Source of the DNA: Mesorhizobium sp. WSM3860
GTDB taxonomy: Bacteria > Pseudomonadota > Alphaproteobacteria > Rhizobiales > Rhizobiaceae
DNA: 64,000 bases
NCBI RefSeq assembly: GCF_002294995.1
Contig: NZ_NSGF01000016.1
Span: 62,001 to 126,000, forward strand
Direction: 5' to 3'
Shown one piece after another: positions 56,506 to 64,000 of the stretch. Made by a program: the position numbers and the translations under genes. Below the pieces are notes generated by a model. That model did no database searches and was not told the DNA's origin. It worked only from the letters and a program-made list of their open reading frames with translations. The first letter of the stretch is position 1. Each line of letters starts with the position of its first letter.

Positions 56506-57396
56506 TTGAAAGGAATTATCCTTGCCGGCGGCAGCGGAACACGCCTCTATCCCCTAACATTAGCGGTTTCTAAGCAAATCCTTCCGATCTACGACAAGCC
56601 GATGATCTACTACCCGCTGAGCGTGCTGATGCTTGCGGGAATTCGCCAGATTCTGGTCATTTCAACTCCGCGTGACTTGCCGGTCTTCCAAGCTCTGCTG
56701 GGCGACGGTTCCGAATTCGGTGTGGAGCTTTCCTATGCCGAGCAGCCTCAGCCGAATGGTCTTGCCGAGGCTTTCATCATCGGCCGCGACTTCATCGGGA
56801 GGGACAGTGTGTCGATGATCCTCGGCGACAACATCTATTTTGGCGGCGGCCTGTCGCAACTCTGCCGCGAGGCGGCGACGCGTGATGGCGGCGCCTCGGT
56901 CTTCGCCTACTATGTCGACGATCCGGAGCGTTATGGCGTGGTCTCCTTCGACAAGGTCACCGGCAAGGCTGTGACGATCGAGGAGAAGCCGCAAAAGCCG
57001 AAGTCCAACTGGGCCGTGACCGGTCTCTATTTCTACGACAATGATGTCGTCGACATTGCTTCCACGATCCGCCCTTCGGCGCGCGGCGAGCTGGAGATCA
57101 CGGCGGTCAACAATGTCTATCTCGAGCGTGGTGAGTTGCATGTCCGCCGCCTCGGAAGGGGCTACGCCTGGCTCGACACCGGCACGCATGACAGCCTGCT
57201 CGAAGCATCGTCTTTCGTGCGCACGATCGAGCATCGCCAAGGCATCAAGATCGCGTGCCCGGAGGAGATCGCGCTGGAGCAGGGTTGGCTCGACGCTGAA
57301 AAGGTTCTGGAGCGCGCGGGGCGCCTGGGCATGAATGAGTACGCTGCCTATCTGCGCAAGCGGGTCGCCGACCTGACGGAGGAACGGTTTGCTTGA
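56506..57396 (+). CDS. rfbA: glucose-1-phosphate thymidylyltransferase
   Basis: 296-residue RmlA, which makes dTDP-glucose from dTTP and glucose-1-phosphate, the first step of dTDP-L-rhamnose synthesis. N-terminal KGIILAGGSGTRLYPLTLAV is the nucleotidyltransferase motif, and LGDNIYFGGGL and YGVVSFD are further family segments. The start is TTG at 56506, six bases after an AGGAG ribosome binding site. The preceding TTG at 56503 is too close to it. It is first in an operon whose genes overlap. Confidence 0.93.
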   Translation: MKGIILAGGSGTRLYPLTLAVSKQILPIYDKPMIYYPLSVLMLAGIRQILVISTPRDLPVFQALLGDGSEFGVELSYAEQPQPNGLAEAFIIGRDFIGRDSVSMILGDNIYFGGGLSQLCREAATRDGGASVFAYYVDDPERYGVVSFDKVTGKAVTIEEKPQKPKSNWAVTGLYFYDNDVVDIASTIRPSARGELEITAVNNVYLERGELHVRRLGRGYAWLDTGTHDSLLEASSFVRTIEHRQGIKIACPEEIALEQGWLDAEKVLERAGRLGMNEYAAYLRKRVADLTEERFA

Positions 57397-57943
57397 GGTC
57401 AGGCCGCTCGGCCTCGACGGCGTGCTGGAGATCGTGCCCAAGCGGCACGGCGATGCGCGCGGTTTTTTCGCCGAGACCTGGAATGCCGGGCGTTTCGCCG
57501 AGGCCGGCATCGATCTCGCCTTCGTGCAGGACAACCATTCCTATTCCGCGGCCGCCGGCGTGCTGCGCGGACTGCACTACCAGCTTGCGCCGCGCGCGCA
57601 AGCCAAGCTGCTGCGCGTCATAAGCGGCAGCGTCTTCGATGTCGCGGTCGACATCCGCCGTTCCTCGGCGACCTTCGGCAAATGGGTGGCACTGGAAATA
57701 TCGGCTGAGAAGGGCAACCAGATCCTGGTGCCGAAAGGGTTTGCGCACGGCTTCGTCACGCTCGTGCCGCACACCGAGGTGCTGTACAAGGTGACCGACA
57801 CCTATTCGCCCGAGCATGACCGGTCGATCCGCTTCGACGATCCCGAAATCGGCATCGAATGGCCGGCGATCCCAGGCGGATTCCAGCTTTCGGACAAGGA
57901 CCGCAAGGCGCCTTCGCTCGCCACGGCGGAGGTGTTTGCGTGA
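57389..57943 (+). CDS. rfbC: dTDP-4-dehydrorhamnose 3,5-epimerase
   Basis: 184-residue cupin-fold RmlC, the third step of the dTDP-rhamnose pathway. Family motifs are RGFFAETWNAGRF, FVQDNHSYSAAAGVLRGLHYQ (with the catalytic His), VDIRRSSATFGKW and GFAHGFVTL. It starts with TTG at 57389 after a GGAGGA ribosome binding site and overlaps the rfbA stop by eight bases. The C-terminus is the usual length. Confidence 0.93.
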   Translation: MLEVRPLGLDGVLEIVPKRHGDARGFFAETWNAGRFAEAGIDLAFVQDNHSYSAAAGVLRGLHYQLAPRAQAKLLRVISGSVFDVAVDIRRSSATFGKWVALEISAEKGNQILVPKGFAHGFVTLVPHTEVLYKVTDTYSPEHDRSIRFDDPEIGIEWPAIPGGFQLSDKDRKAPSLATAEVFA

Positions 57944-57956
57944 GAGAGAGGGCGGC

Positions 57957-59123
57957 ATGAATTTCCTGGTCACCGGTGGCGCCGGCTTTATCGGCTCGGC
58001 CGTCTGCCGGCATCTCTGCGCCAACCCGGGCTACCGCGTCACCAATCTCGACAAGCTGACCTATGCCGGCAACCTCGCTTCGCTCAGGCCGATCGAGAAT
58101 GCGCATAACTACCGTTTCGAGCAGGCCGATATCTGCGACGAGCGAGCGGTGCTTGACATTTTGCGCCGCGACGACATCGACATCGTCATGAACCTGGCCG
58201 CCGAGAGCCATGTCGACCGTTCGATCGACGGTCCCGGCGCCTTCATCGAGACCAACATCGTCGGCACCTACCGCATCCTGAACGCCGCGCTCGACTACTG
58301 GCGCGGGCTGTCCGGGGAGCGCAAGGCCGGCTTCCGCTTCCATCATGTCTCGACCGACGAGGTGTTCGGCGACCTGCCCTTCGACGGCGGCATGTTCGTC
58401 GAGGAGACGCCCTATGCGCCGTCCTCACCCTATTCGGCGTCCAAAGCCGCTTCCGACCATCTGGTGCGCGCCTGGCATGAGACCTACGGCCTGCCGGTGG
58501 TGCTTTCCAACTGCTCGAACAATTACGGCCCTTACCATTTCCCCGAAAAGCTGATCCCGCTGGTCATCCTCAACGCGCTCGACGAGAAGCCGCTTCCGGT
58601 CTACGGCGCCGGCGCCAATGTGCGCGACTGGCTGTTCGTCGAGGATCACGCCCGCGCGCTGGAAGTGGTCGCCACGAAAGGGCGGCCGGGCGAGAGCTAT
58701 AATGTCGGCGGCAATTCCGAGCGCACCAATCTCGGCGTCGTCGAGGCGATTTGCGATCTGCTCGACGATAAGAGACCGCGCGCCGGCGGCAGGAGCTATC
58801 GCGAGCTCATCACCTTCGTCACCGACCGCCCCGGTCACGACCGCCGCTACGCGATCGACGCCTCCAAGATCGCGCGCGAGCTCGGCTGGGAGCCGCGCGA
58901 GAATTTCGACAGCGGACTGGCGAGGACGGTCGACTGGTATCTCGACAACAAATGGTGGTGGGGCCCGATCCGCGAGCAGCGCTACAATGGCGAGCGGCTG
59001 GGCCAGGGTCCAATGGAAAACGGCCCAATCGAGAACGGCCCGACGGAAAACGCGGCGATCGAAAACAGCCCGGTCAGGAGGGTCGGAAACGGGAAGGCCG
59101 AGAGCAGGGAGGGCGCCGCGTGA
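57957..59123 (+). CDS. rfbB: dTDP-glucose 4,6-dehydratase
   Basis: 388-residue RmlB, which converts dTDP-glucose to dTDP-4-keto-6-deoxyglucose with NAD. The Rossmann motif is TGGAGFIGS at residues 6-14, the catalytic YxxxK is in SPYSASKAASDHLVR near residue 160, and VSTDEVFGDLP and NCSNNYGPYHFPEKLIP are typical. The family ends near residue 350. Beyond it is an odd tail of four GPxEN-type repeats and a charged end. The stop overlaps the rfbD start (GTGA). Confidence 0.94.
   Translation: MNFLVTGGAGFIGSAVCRHLCANPGYRVTNLDKLTYAGNLASLRPIENAHNYRFEQADICDERAVLDILRRDDIDIVMNLAAESHVDRSIDGPGAFIETNIVGTYRILNAALDYWRGLSGERKAGFRFHHVSTDEVFGDLPFDGGMFVEETPYAPSSPYSASKAASDHLVRAWHETYGLPVVLSNCSNNYGPYHFPEKLIPLVILNALDEKPLPVYGAGANVRDWLFVEDHARALEVVATKGRPGESYNVGGNSERTNLGVVEAICDLLDDKRPRAGGRSYRELITFVTDRPGHDRRYAIDASKIARELGWEPRENFDSGLARTVDWYLDNKWWWGPIREQRYNGERLGQGPMENGPIENGPTENAAIENSPVRRVGNGKAESREGAA
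59007..59066 (+). repeat. four 15-base in-frame repeats in the rfbB tail
   Basis: Units at 59007, 59022, 59037 and 59052 encode GPMEN, GPIEN, GPTEN and AAIEN. They extend the RmlB protein past its conserved end. They resemble a young slippage expansion with slight divergence. Confidence 0.85.
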
Positions 59124-60028
59124 GGCTTGCCGTCACTGGACGCGAGGGCCAGGTTGCCGCCAGCCTGATCGAGGCGGCGCGGGGCCGTGACGATGTCCAA
59201 GTCCTCGCCGTCGGCCGCCCCGCGCTCGACCTGGCGCGCCCCGACACGGTGTTTCCGGCGCTTGAGGCAGCGCGGCCCGACATCATCGTTTCCGCCGCGG
59301 CCTATACGAATGTCGACCAGGCCGAGGACGAGAAGGATCTGGCCATCACCGTGAACGCCACCGGCGCCGGCAAGGTGGCCGAGGCGGCAGCAAGGCTCGG
59401 CGTTCCCGTCATCCATCTGTCGACCGACTATGTCTTCGACGGCGCCAAGCACGGCGCCTATGTCGAGACCGACGCGACCGCCCCGCTCGGCGTCTACGGC
59501 GCCTCCAAGCTCACCGGCGAAGAAGCCGTGGCGGCCGCCAACCCGCGCCACCTCATCCTGCGCACGGCCTGGGTCTACAGCCCCTTCGGCAGGAACTTCG
59601 TCAAGACGATGCTGAGGCTTGCCGCCGACCGCGACGAGATTTCGGTCGTCGCCGATCAATGGGGCAATCCGACATCGGCGCTCGACATCGCCGACGCGAT
59701 CCTGCATGCGGCGGCAAGGCTGCAGGCCGACGGGAATTTCGCCGCCTTCGGCGTCTACCATCTGGCGGGCGAAGGCGAGACCAACTGGAGCGGCTTCGCC
59801 CGCCACATCCTCGACACAAGCAGGGCGTTTGGTGGCCCGTATGCGATGGTGCGCGACATCGCCACGGCGGATTATCCGACCAGGGCCAGGCGCCCGGCCA
59901 ACTCGCGGCTGTCGAGCGTGAGGTTTGAGGACGTGTTTGAGTGGCGGGCCCCGCAGTGGCGGGAGTCGACGGAGAGGGTTGTGCGCCGGTTGAGAGGTGG
60001 CGAGACGAGACGGGCATTGAGTGCATGA
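59120..60028 (+). CDS. rfbD: dTDP-4-dehydrorhamnose reductase
   Basis: 302-residue RmlD, the NADPH-dependent last step giving dTDP-L-rhamnose. The cofactor motif is AVTGREGQVA at residues 4-13, followed by SAAAYTNVDQAEDE, HLSTDYVFDG, and the YGASK catalytic segment near residue 132. It starts with GTG at 59120, overlapping the rfbB stop by three bases, and its own stop overlaps the next gene. All four rhamnose genes are thus a tightly coupled set. Confidence 0.94.
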   Translation: MRLAVTGREGQVAASLIEAARGRDDVQVLAVGRPALDLARPDTVFPALEAARPDIIVSAAAYTNVDQAEDEKDLAITVNATGAGKVAEAAARLGVPVIHLSTDYVFDGAKHGAYVETDATAPLGVYGASKLTGEEAVAAANPRHLILRTAWVYSPFGRNFVKTMLRLAADRDEISVVADQWGNPTSALDIADAILHAAARLQADGNFAAFGVYHLAGEGETNWSGFARHILDTSRAFGGPYAMVRDIATADYPTRARRPANSRLSSVRFEDVFEWRAPQWRESTERVVRRLRGGETRRALSA

Positions 60029-62691
60029 ACGAAAATCCGTCCCCTGAGCAATTGCACGGCGCGAAGCCGCAGCCGGCCGATCAAGTCGCGCCGAAGAAGC
60101 GCGCAGGCGCCAAGCCGGCAAATACCAAGTCAGCGAAGGCCAAGCCGGCAAAGCGCACCTGCATCATGGTGCTCGGCATGCACCGCTCCGGGACGAGCGC
60201 GCTGACGAGGGCAATCAGCCTGCTTGGCGCGGAACTGCCGAAGAATTTGCTGGGGGCTAATCCGTCAAATCCCGCCGGACATTGGGAGCCGCAACGCCTG
60301 ATCGAACTGCACGACCAGATGCTGGCCGAGGTCGGCAGCAGCTGGGACGATTGGCGCTCGTTCGACGTCAATGACCTTGGGACTGCGCGCCTGCAATTCT
60401 ACAAGGCCGAGATCGCTAGGGTAATCGACGAGGAATATGGCAGTGCCTCGCTTTTCGTCCTGAAGGAGCCCCGTATTTCGCGCTTCGTGCCGCTCTATGC
60501 GGAAGTTCTCGAACGAATGCATATCGATGTTCGCTACACGCTGGTCTCGCGCAATCCGCTGGCCGTGATTGCCTCACTGAAGAACCGGGACGGATTTACG
60601 GCAGGCTTCAGTTCTCTTCTTTGGCTTCGCCATGAACTGGATGCCGAGCGCGCGACGCGGGGACAGCCACGCATCTTCTTGTCCTATGAAGGTTTGCTCG
60701 ACGATTGGCGGCGGGGTATCCAGGGGATTACAAATTCTCTTGGCATCGACTGGCCACGCCCCCCAACGGAGTGGAAGACGCTACTCGCTGAGCATTTCTC
60801 GGCGGATCATCGACATTTTGCCGCAAGTGCGGACTTGCTCCAAGCCGATCCGCGGATTGTAGATTGGGTCAAAGATGCCTATGCGGCTTTAACAGTCCTG
60901 AAATCCGACGAAGCTGACGCAGTTGTGCTCGAAAACCTTGATCGCATCAAGGCCGAGTTCGACGCCATGTCACCAATTTTCGGGGAAGCGTTCTTTCCCG
61001 AAATTGATGCGCGTCTTAGATTGCTAAATCAAGATAGGGTTGCACAAAAGCAATTGGCTGAACAGCGTGACGCCCAGGTTACCAAGCTTACGCCGGAGTA
61101 CGAGCAAAAAATTCTAGACGCTAGAGCTCAAGCGGAAACACGGGTGAGTGAACGAGCTGAATTGCAGTGCTTAAAACAAGAGACGAGAAATATATCGCGA
61201 AAACTTGTAACGGCGCAAAGCCTCATTAATGAGAAAAGTCACCAGATAAAAGCTCTCGAGGCGGAAAAGCGGGCGCTTGAAATCCAGTCCAATGAGTCTC
61301 CGAAATTTGTATTAGGAGCAGACGTTAATTCGCCGTCCTACCAAGCTCTTTCGAAAGAACCAGAGAGTCAACAATCAGTAAGCGTAGTTAGCGACGAAAC
61401 GAAGCTTATTGCATTTTACCTTCCTCAATTCCACCGCGTCGCCGAGAATTCTGAATGGTGGGGGCCGGGTTTTACTGAGTGGGCTAATGTGGCTCGCGCG
61501 ACTCCAAACTTTATCGGCCATAACCAGCCAAAGATACCCCGCGAGCTCGGATACTATGACCTCACTCACTCTGGGGTAATGAGTGAGCAGGTAGAAATAG
61601 CAAAACTCTATGGATTGCATGGGTTCTGCTTCTATCATTATTGGTTCAGCGGCAGAAGAATCCTGGAAAAGCCTGTTGATATCTTTATGGAGAGCGACAT
61701 AGATTTCAAGTTTTGTCTATGTTGGGCCAACGAAAATTGGACACGCGCGTGGGACGGCGATACGAAAAACATCTTGCTTCGCCAGAAATATGCTGAGGGG
61801 GATGCTGAAAAATTCATTGATGGAATGGTCAACTACTTCAGGGACGACAGGTACATCAAAATCAACGGGAATCCACTGTTAGTGGTCTATCGGGCGAAGG
61901 ACATACCCGACCCCAAGCGTTGGTTTTCGATATGGCGAGATCGTGTCGCCGCCCATGGATTCCCGGGTATCCATATTAGTGTGGTGGATTTTTACGACAT
62001 AACTACACCAGAGGAAGTTGAAGCCGATTCTCTCGTAGAATTCCCGCCTCATAAGTTCAATGGGCCACAAAATCATCCCACTGAATTTCCTTCCATGACG
62101 AATCCGAACTTCTCTGGCGGCATAGTTGATTATCGCAAGATGATCGCCCAAAGCGCCAACCGCCCGAGACCATCCTTCGCTATGTTCAGGGGGATTATTC
62201 CAGGGTGGGACAATACGGCTCGCCGACAGAACAACCCAACCATAGTTATCAACTCAACGCCTAAACTTTACGGCGAGTGGCTTCGTTTTTTGCGTTTCCA
62301 AGCTCGGCAAGACCACCCAAATCCAGACAACCGCTTTATCTTCATCAACGCTTGGAATGAGTGGGGCGAAGGCTGCTATCTAGAGCCCGACCAGCGATGG
62401 GGGCTCTCATATTTGGAGGAGACGCTTCGCGGGAAGCATTTTGATGAAGGCAGCGAGCCCGTTGGAATCGATGCTGCTCGGTCCCGCTTGTTCGACGAGA
62501 TCATTGCGCAAACGGAACATCAAGAAGGTCCAGGCGCCTCTTTGCCAAAAGAGGCGCTCGCAATCATCGCCCCTCCTAGCCAGATGGCTGTAAGAACGTC
62601 AACTGTCTTACGTAGGTGGCCACTGTTGCATTCTGCCGCCCGATACGTCTACCGCCGTTGGCATAAGAAGGTGAGCAGCTACCATGGATAA
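60025..62691 (+). CDS. sulfotransferase-coiled coil-GH99-like glycan protein fusion
   Basis: 888-residue protein. Residues 20-45 are Lys/Ala/Pro-rich. Residues 45-330 form a P-loop sulfotransferase-like domain with the PAPS loop MVLGMHRSGTSAL (51-60) and VLKEPRISRFVPLY and TLVSRNPLAVIASLK segments. A coiled-coil or helical stretch spans about 360-435. From residue 460 the WbsX/glycoside-hydrolase-99-like domain begins (KLIAFYLPQFHRVAENSEWW), with CWANENWTRAWDG and INAWNEWGEGCYLEPD. Such domains occur with glycosyltransferases in O-antigen loci. It overlaps rfbD by four bases and the next gene by eight. The C-terminal two-thirds has low GC and rare codons. It may sulfate and trim or build a rhamnose-containing glycan. 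Enzyme activity is inferred. Confidence 0.85.
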   Translation: MNENPSPEQLHGAKPQPADQVAPKKRAGAKPANTKSAKAKPAKRTCIMVLGMHRSGTSALTRAISLLGAELPKNLLGANPSNPAGHWEPQRLIELHDQMLAEVGSSWDDWRSFDVNDLGTARLQFYKAEIARVIDEEYGSASLFVLKEPRISRFVPLYAEVLERMHIDVRYTLVSRNPLAVIASLKNRDGFTAGFSSLLWLRHELDAERATRGQPRIFLSYEGLLDDWRRGIQGITNSLGIDWPRPPTEWKTLLAEHFSADHRHFAASADLLQADPRIVDWVKDAYAALTVLKSDEADAVVLENLDRIKAEFDAMSPIFGEAFFPEIDARLRLLNQDRVAQKQLAEQRDAQVTKLTPEYEQKILDARAQAETRVSERAELQCLKQETRNISRKLVTAQSLINEKSHQIKALEAEKRALEIQSNESPKFVLGADVNSPSYQALSKEPESQQSVSVVSDETKLIAFYLPQFHRVAENSEWWGPGFTEWANVARATPNFIGHNQPKIPRELGYYDLTHSGVMSEQVEIAKLYGLHGFCFYHYWFSGRRILEKPVDIFMESDIDFKFCLCWANENWTRAWDGDTKNILLRQKYAEGDAEKFIDGMVNYFRDDRYIKINGNPLLVVYRAKDIPDPKRWFSIWRDRVAAHGFPGIHISVVDFYDITTPEEVEADSLVEFPPHKFNGPQNHPTEFPSMTNPNFSGGIVDYRKMIAQSANRPRPSFAMFRGIIPGWDNTARRQNNPTIVINSTPKLYGEWLRFLRFQARQDHPNPDNRFIFINAWNEWGEGCYLEPDQRWGLSYLEETLRGKHFDEGSEPVGIDAARSRLFDEIIAQTEHQEGPGASLPKEALAIIAPPSQMAVRTSTVLRRWPLLHSAARYVYRRWHKKVSSYHG

Positions 62692-64000
62692 AGTGGCTAT
62701 CGTAGCTCATTTTGACCCAAATAGCTCTGTCGAGGCAAATTTTTTAGACTTGCTGGCCTGCCTTTCGGAAGCATTCGACCACACGGTTCTGGTTACGACC
62801 AGTAAAATCGAATCCAATCTGGTCAAGGGTCTCCCCAACCTAACGGTGATAACTCGGCCAAATTTCGGATATGATTTTTACAGTTATCGTGTCGGATTGA
62901 CGTTTGCGCTTGAGAATTGGCAGGTTAGAGGCGCTTTACTCGTAAACTCCAGCTTTGCGATCTTGTCACGCGATACCTTCCGGGGGACTCTGAGAAGAAT
63001 GTCGGAGTTAATCGGTAGCTACGATGTGGTTGGGGCGACTGAGTCGCTACAATTCTCGTGGCATATTCAATCATACTTGATGCTGTTAGGATCAAATGTT
63101 CTGGAAGCGGGCTGGTTCCAGGCTTTTCTTGCAAGCATAGAACCAACGAACTCCAAATTTGACACGATCGTAAGGTTTGAACTCGGATTGTCTGTCGGGA
63201 TAAAGCAAAACAATAATAAAGTCACGACCTTGATCAGGCCGAAGCTTGTAGAGATCGGAAGGGCTAACGATTACTGGGACCATGACAGGAAAGGAGTACA
63301 CGCAGCCGCCAGGTCTGTCGTGTCCAATACCAACTCTTCAGCGCAGAAGTTTAACCCAGTGCACCACTTGGCGGAGTTTGTCGCGCGTCAGCTAGGTTAC
63401 GTGAAGTTTGAGGTGTTGAGGGACAACCCGCACGAGATCGATCTCTCGTTCGTCGACGAACTTTGCGAGCCAGGTCGCCTTGGTGCAATCCAGGAAATGG
63501 TTAGCCGTAACCGTCTACGATATGCCCGAGGAGCCGACAGCCTTTCCGCTCTTAAGCCGGATAGTGGGCCTGTCCCGTCGTTCAAACTTGCGCGCTGGCG
63601 CCAGCCAAATGTTGGAGAGGTGACCGTCGCGGTAGTCTTGCATCTATATTACGCTGAAATGATTCCCGAAATATGCCTCCTTTTGAAGAATATCGTTTTG
63701 CCGTTCGACCTTCATGTCACAACGCCGTTTGAAGGGGGTGTCACAGAGATATTTTCGAATTTTTCCGAGTTGGCTCAAAGCGTTTCTGTCTATTGTTCAG
63801 AGAATCGAGGTCGCGATATTGGTCCGTTCGTTTCGATCTATCGCAGCGGTGTGCTGGACCGATATGATGTCGTCTTAAAGCTGCATTCCAAGAAGAGCAC
63901 TTACAGTGCTAACGGGTCCTTCTGGAGGGATCGGCTATATCAATCGGTTGCTGGCGACTCTCTGACAGCCTTGAGATCCATAGATCTGGTGAGGTCCGGC
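62684..64000 (+). CDS. rhamnan synthesis protein F (RgpF) family, partial
   Basis: Gene cut by the right edge, with 439 codons visible and no stop. It begins ATG GAT AAA GTG at 62684 inside the previous gene's last codons. The N-terminus (VAIVAHFDPNSSVEANFLDL) and a repeated RgpF core are seen: ITRPNFGYDFYSYRVGL near residue 60, and SENRGRDIGPFVSIYRSG near 375 followed by YDVVLKLHSKKS near 397. RgpF-type proteins take part in rhamnose polysaccharide assembly. The link to the rfb genes upstream fits this. GC is low and codon use is unlike the housekeeping genes. Confidence 0.85.
   Translation, partial: MDKVAIVAHFDPNSSVEANFLDLLACLSEAFDHTVLVTTSKIESNLVKGLPNLTVITRPNFGYDFYSYRVGLTFALENWQVRGALLVNSSFAILSRDTFRGTLRRMSELIGSYDVVGATESLQFSWHIQSYLMLLGSNVLEAGWFQAFLASIEPTNSKFDTIVRFELGLSVGIKQNNNKVTTLIRPKLVEIGRANDYWDHDRKGVHAAARSVVSNTNSSAQKFNPVHHLAEFVARQLGYVKFEVLRDNPHEIDLSFVDELCEPGRLGAIQEMVSRNRLRYARGADSLSALKPDSGPVPSFKLARWRQPNVGEVTVAVVLHLYYAEMIPEICLLLKNIVLPFDLHVTTPFEGGVTEIFSNFSELAQSVSVYCSENRGRDIGPFVSIYRSGVLDRYDVVLKLHSKKSTYSANGSFWRDRLYQSVAGDSLTALRSIDLVRSG

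Overview
The window is a high-GC, gene-dense stretch of an alphaproteobacterial chromosome. Order Hyphomicrobiales is likely, and a Mesorhizobium-like rhizobium fits best. Supporting signs are a CcrM-type GANTC methyltransferase, an invasion-associated locus B protein, a bacterial transglutaminase-like cysteine peptidase (BTLCP), the rhizobial cytochrome oxidase order (ctaC-ctaD-ctaB-coxF-ctaG-ctaE) and palindromic intergenic repeats. The genus is inferred, not shown. No rRNA, CRISPR array, transposase or prophage module was seen. There is one tRNA, tRNA-Gln(TTG).

Region by region. 0-9 kb: two RNA methyltransferases (TlyA-type and an m5U-type Fe-S enzyme), a large secreted caspase-like protein whose catalytic Cys position is Ala, a BTLCP peptidase, TldD and an IalB protein. 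9-15.5 kb: the aa3 cytochrome c oxidase operon with its heme O synthase, copper chaperone and SURF1 assembly factor. 15.6-18.1 kb: an ispH-thrB-rnhA operon. 18-28.6 kb: a peroxiredoxin, a DsbD-like periplasmic protein, YqgE, a 7TM-PAS-GGDEF-EAL protein, a GNAT, an M16 peptidase, threonine synthase, a lipoprotein and a HAD phosphatase. 28.6-39 kb: palindromic repeats, ccrM, a small unknown gene bounded by two copies of the 3' end of a HAD gene, mutY, a DciA-like protein, a DsbA-like thioredoxin-fold lipoprotein, smc, and an unusual HAD-phosphatase/HerA-like ATPase fusion.

39-45.1 kb is an accessory patch of weaker coding density. It holds a secreted RTX/beta-helix protein, tRNA-Gln, and a type I secretion ABC transporter plus adaptor that could export the RTX protein. 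45-56.3 kb returns to housekeeping and envelope genes: VOC, pyruvate phosphate dikinase, a GT9 glycosyltransferase, a polysaccharide deacetylase, DUF427, an acyl-CoA ligase, an MBL hydrolase and BioY. It also carries a large inverted-repeat element.

56.5-64 kb is a surface-polysaccharide locus. rfbA-rfbC-rfbB-rfbD make dTDP-L-rhamnose and are translationally coupled, with TTG and GTG starts. They overlap directly into an 888-residue sulfotransferase/GH99-like fusion and then an RgpF-type rhamnan synthesis protein that runs off the right edge. Base composition falls sharply inside the fusion gene at about 60.9 kb, which marks the probable edge of a horizontally exchanged glycan cassette.

The strongest leads for new biology are that polysaccharide fusion, the HAD-HerA fusion, the duplicated HAD 3' end around a small unknown gene, and the pseudo-caspase.
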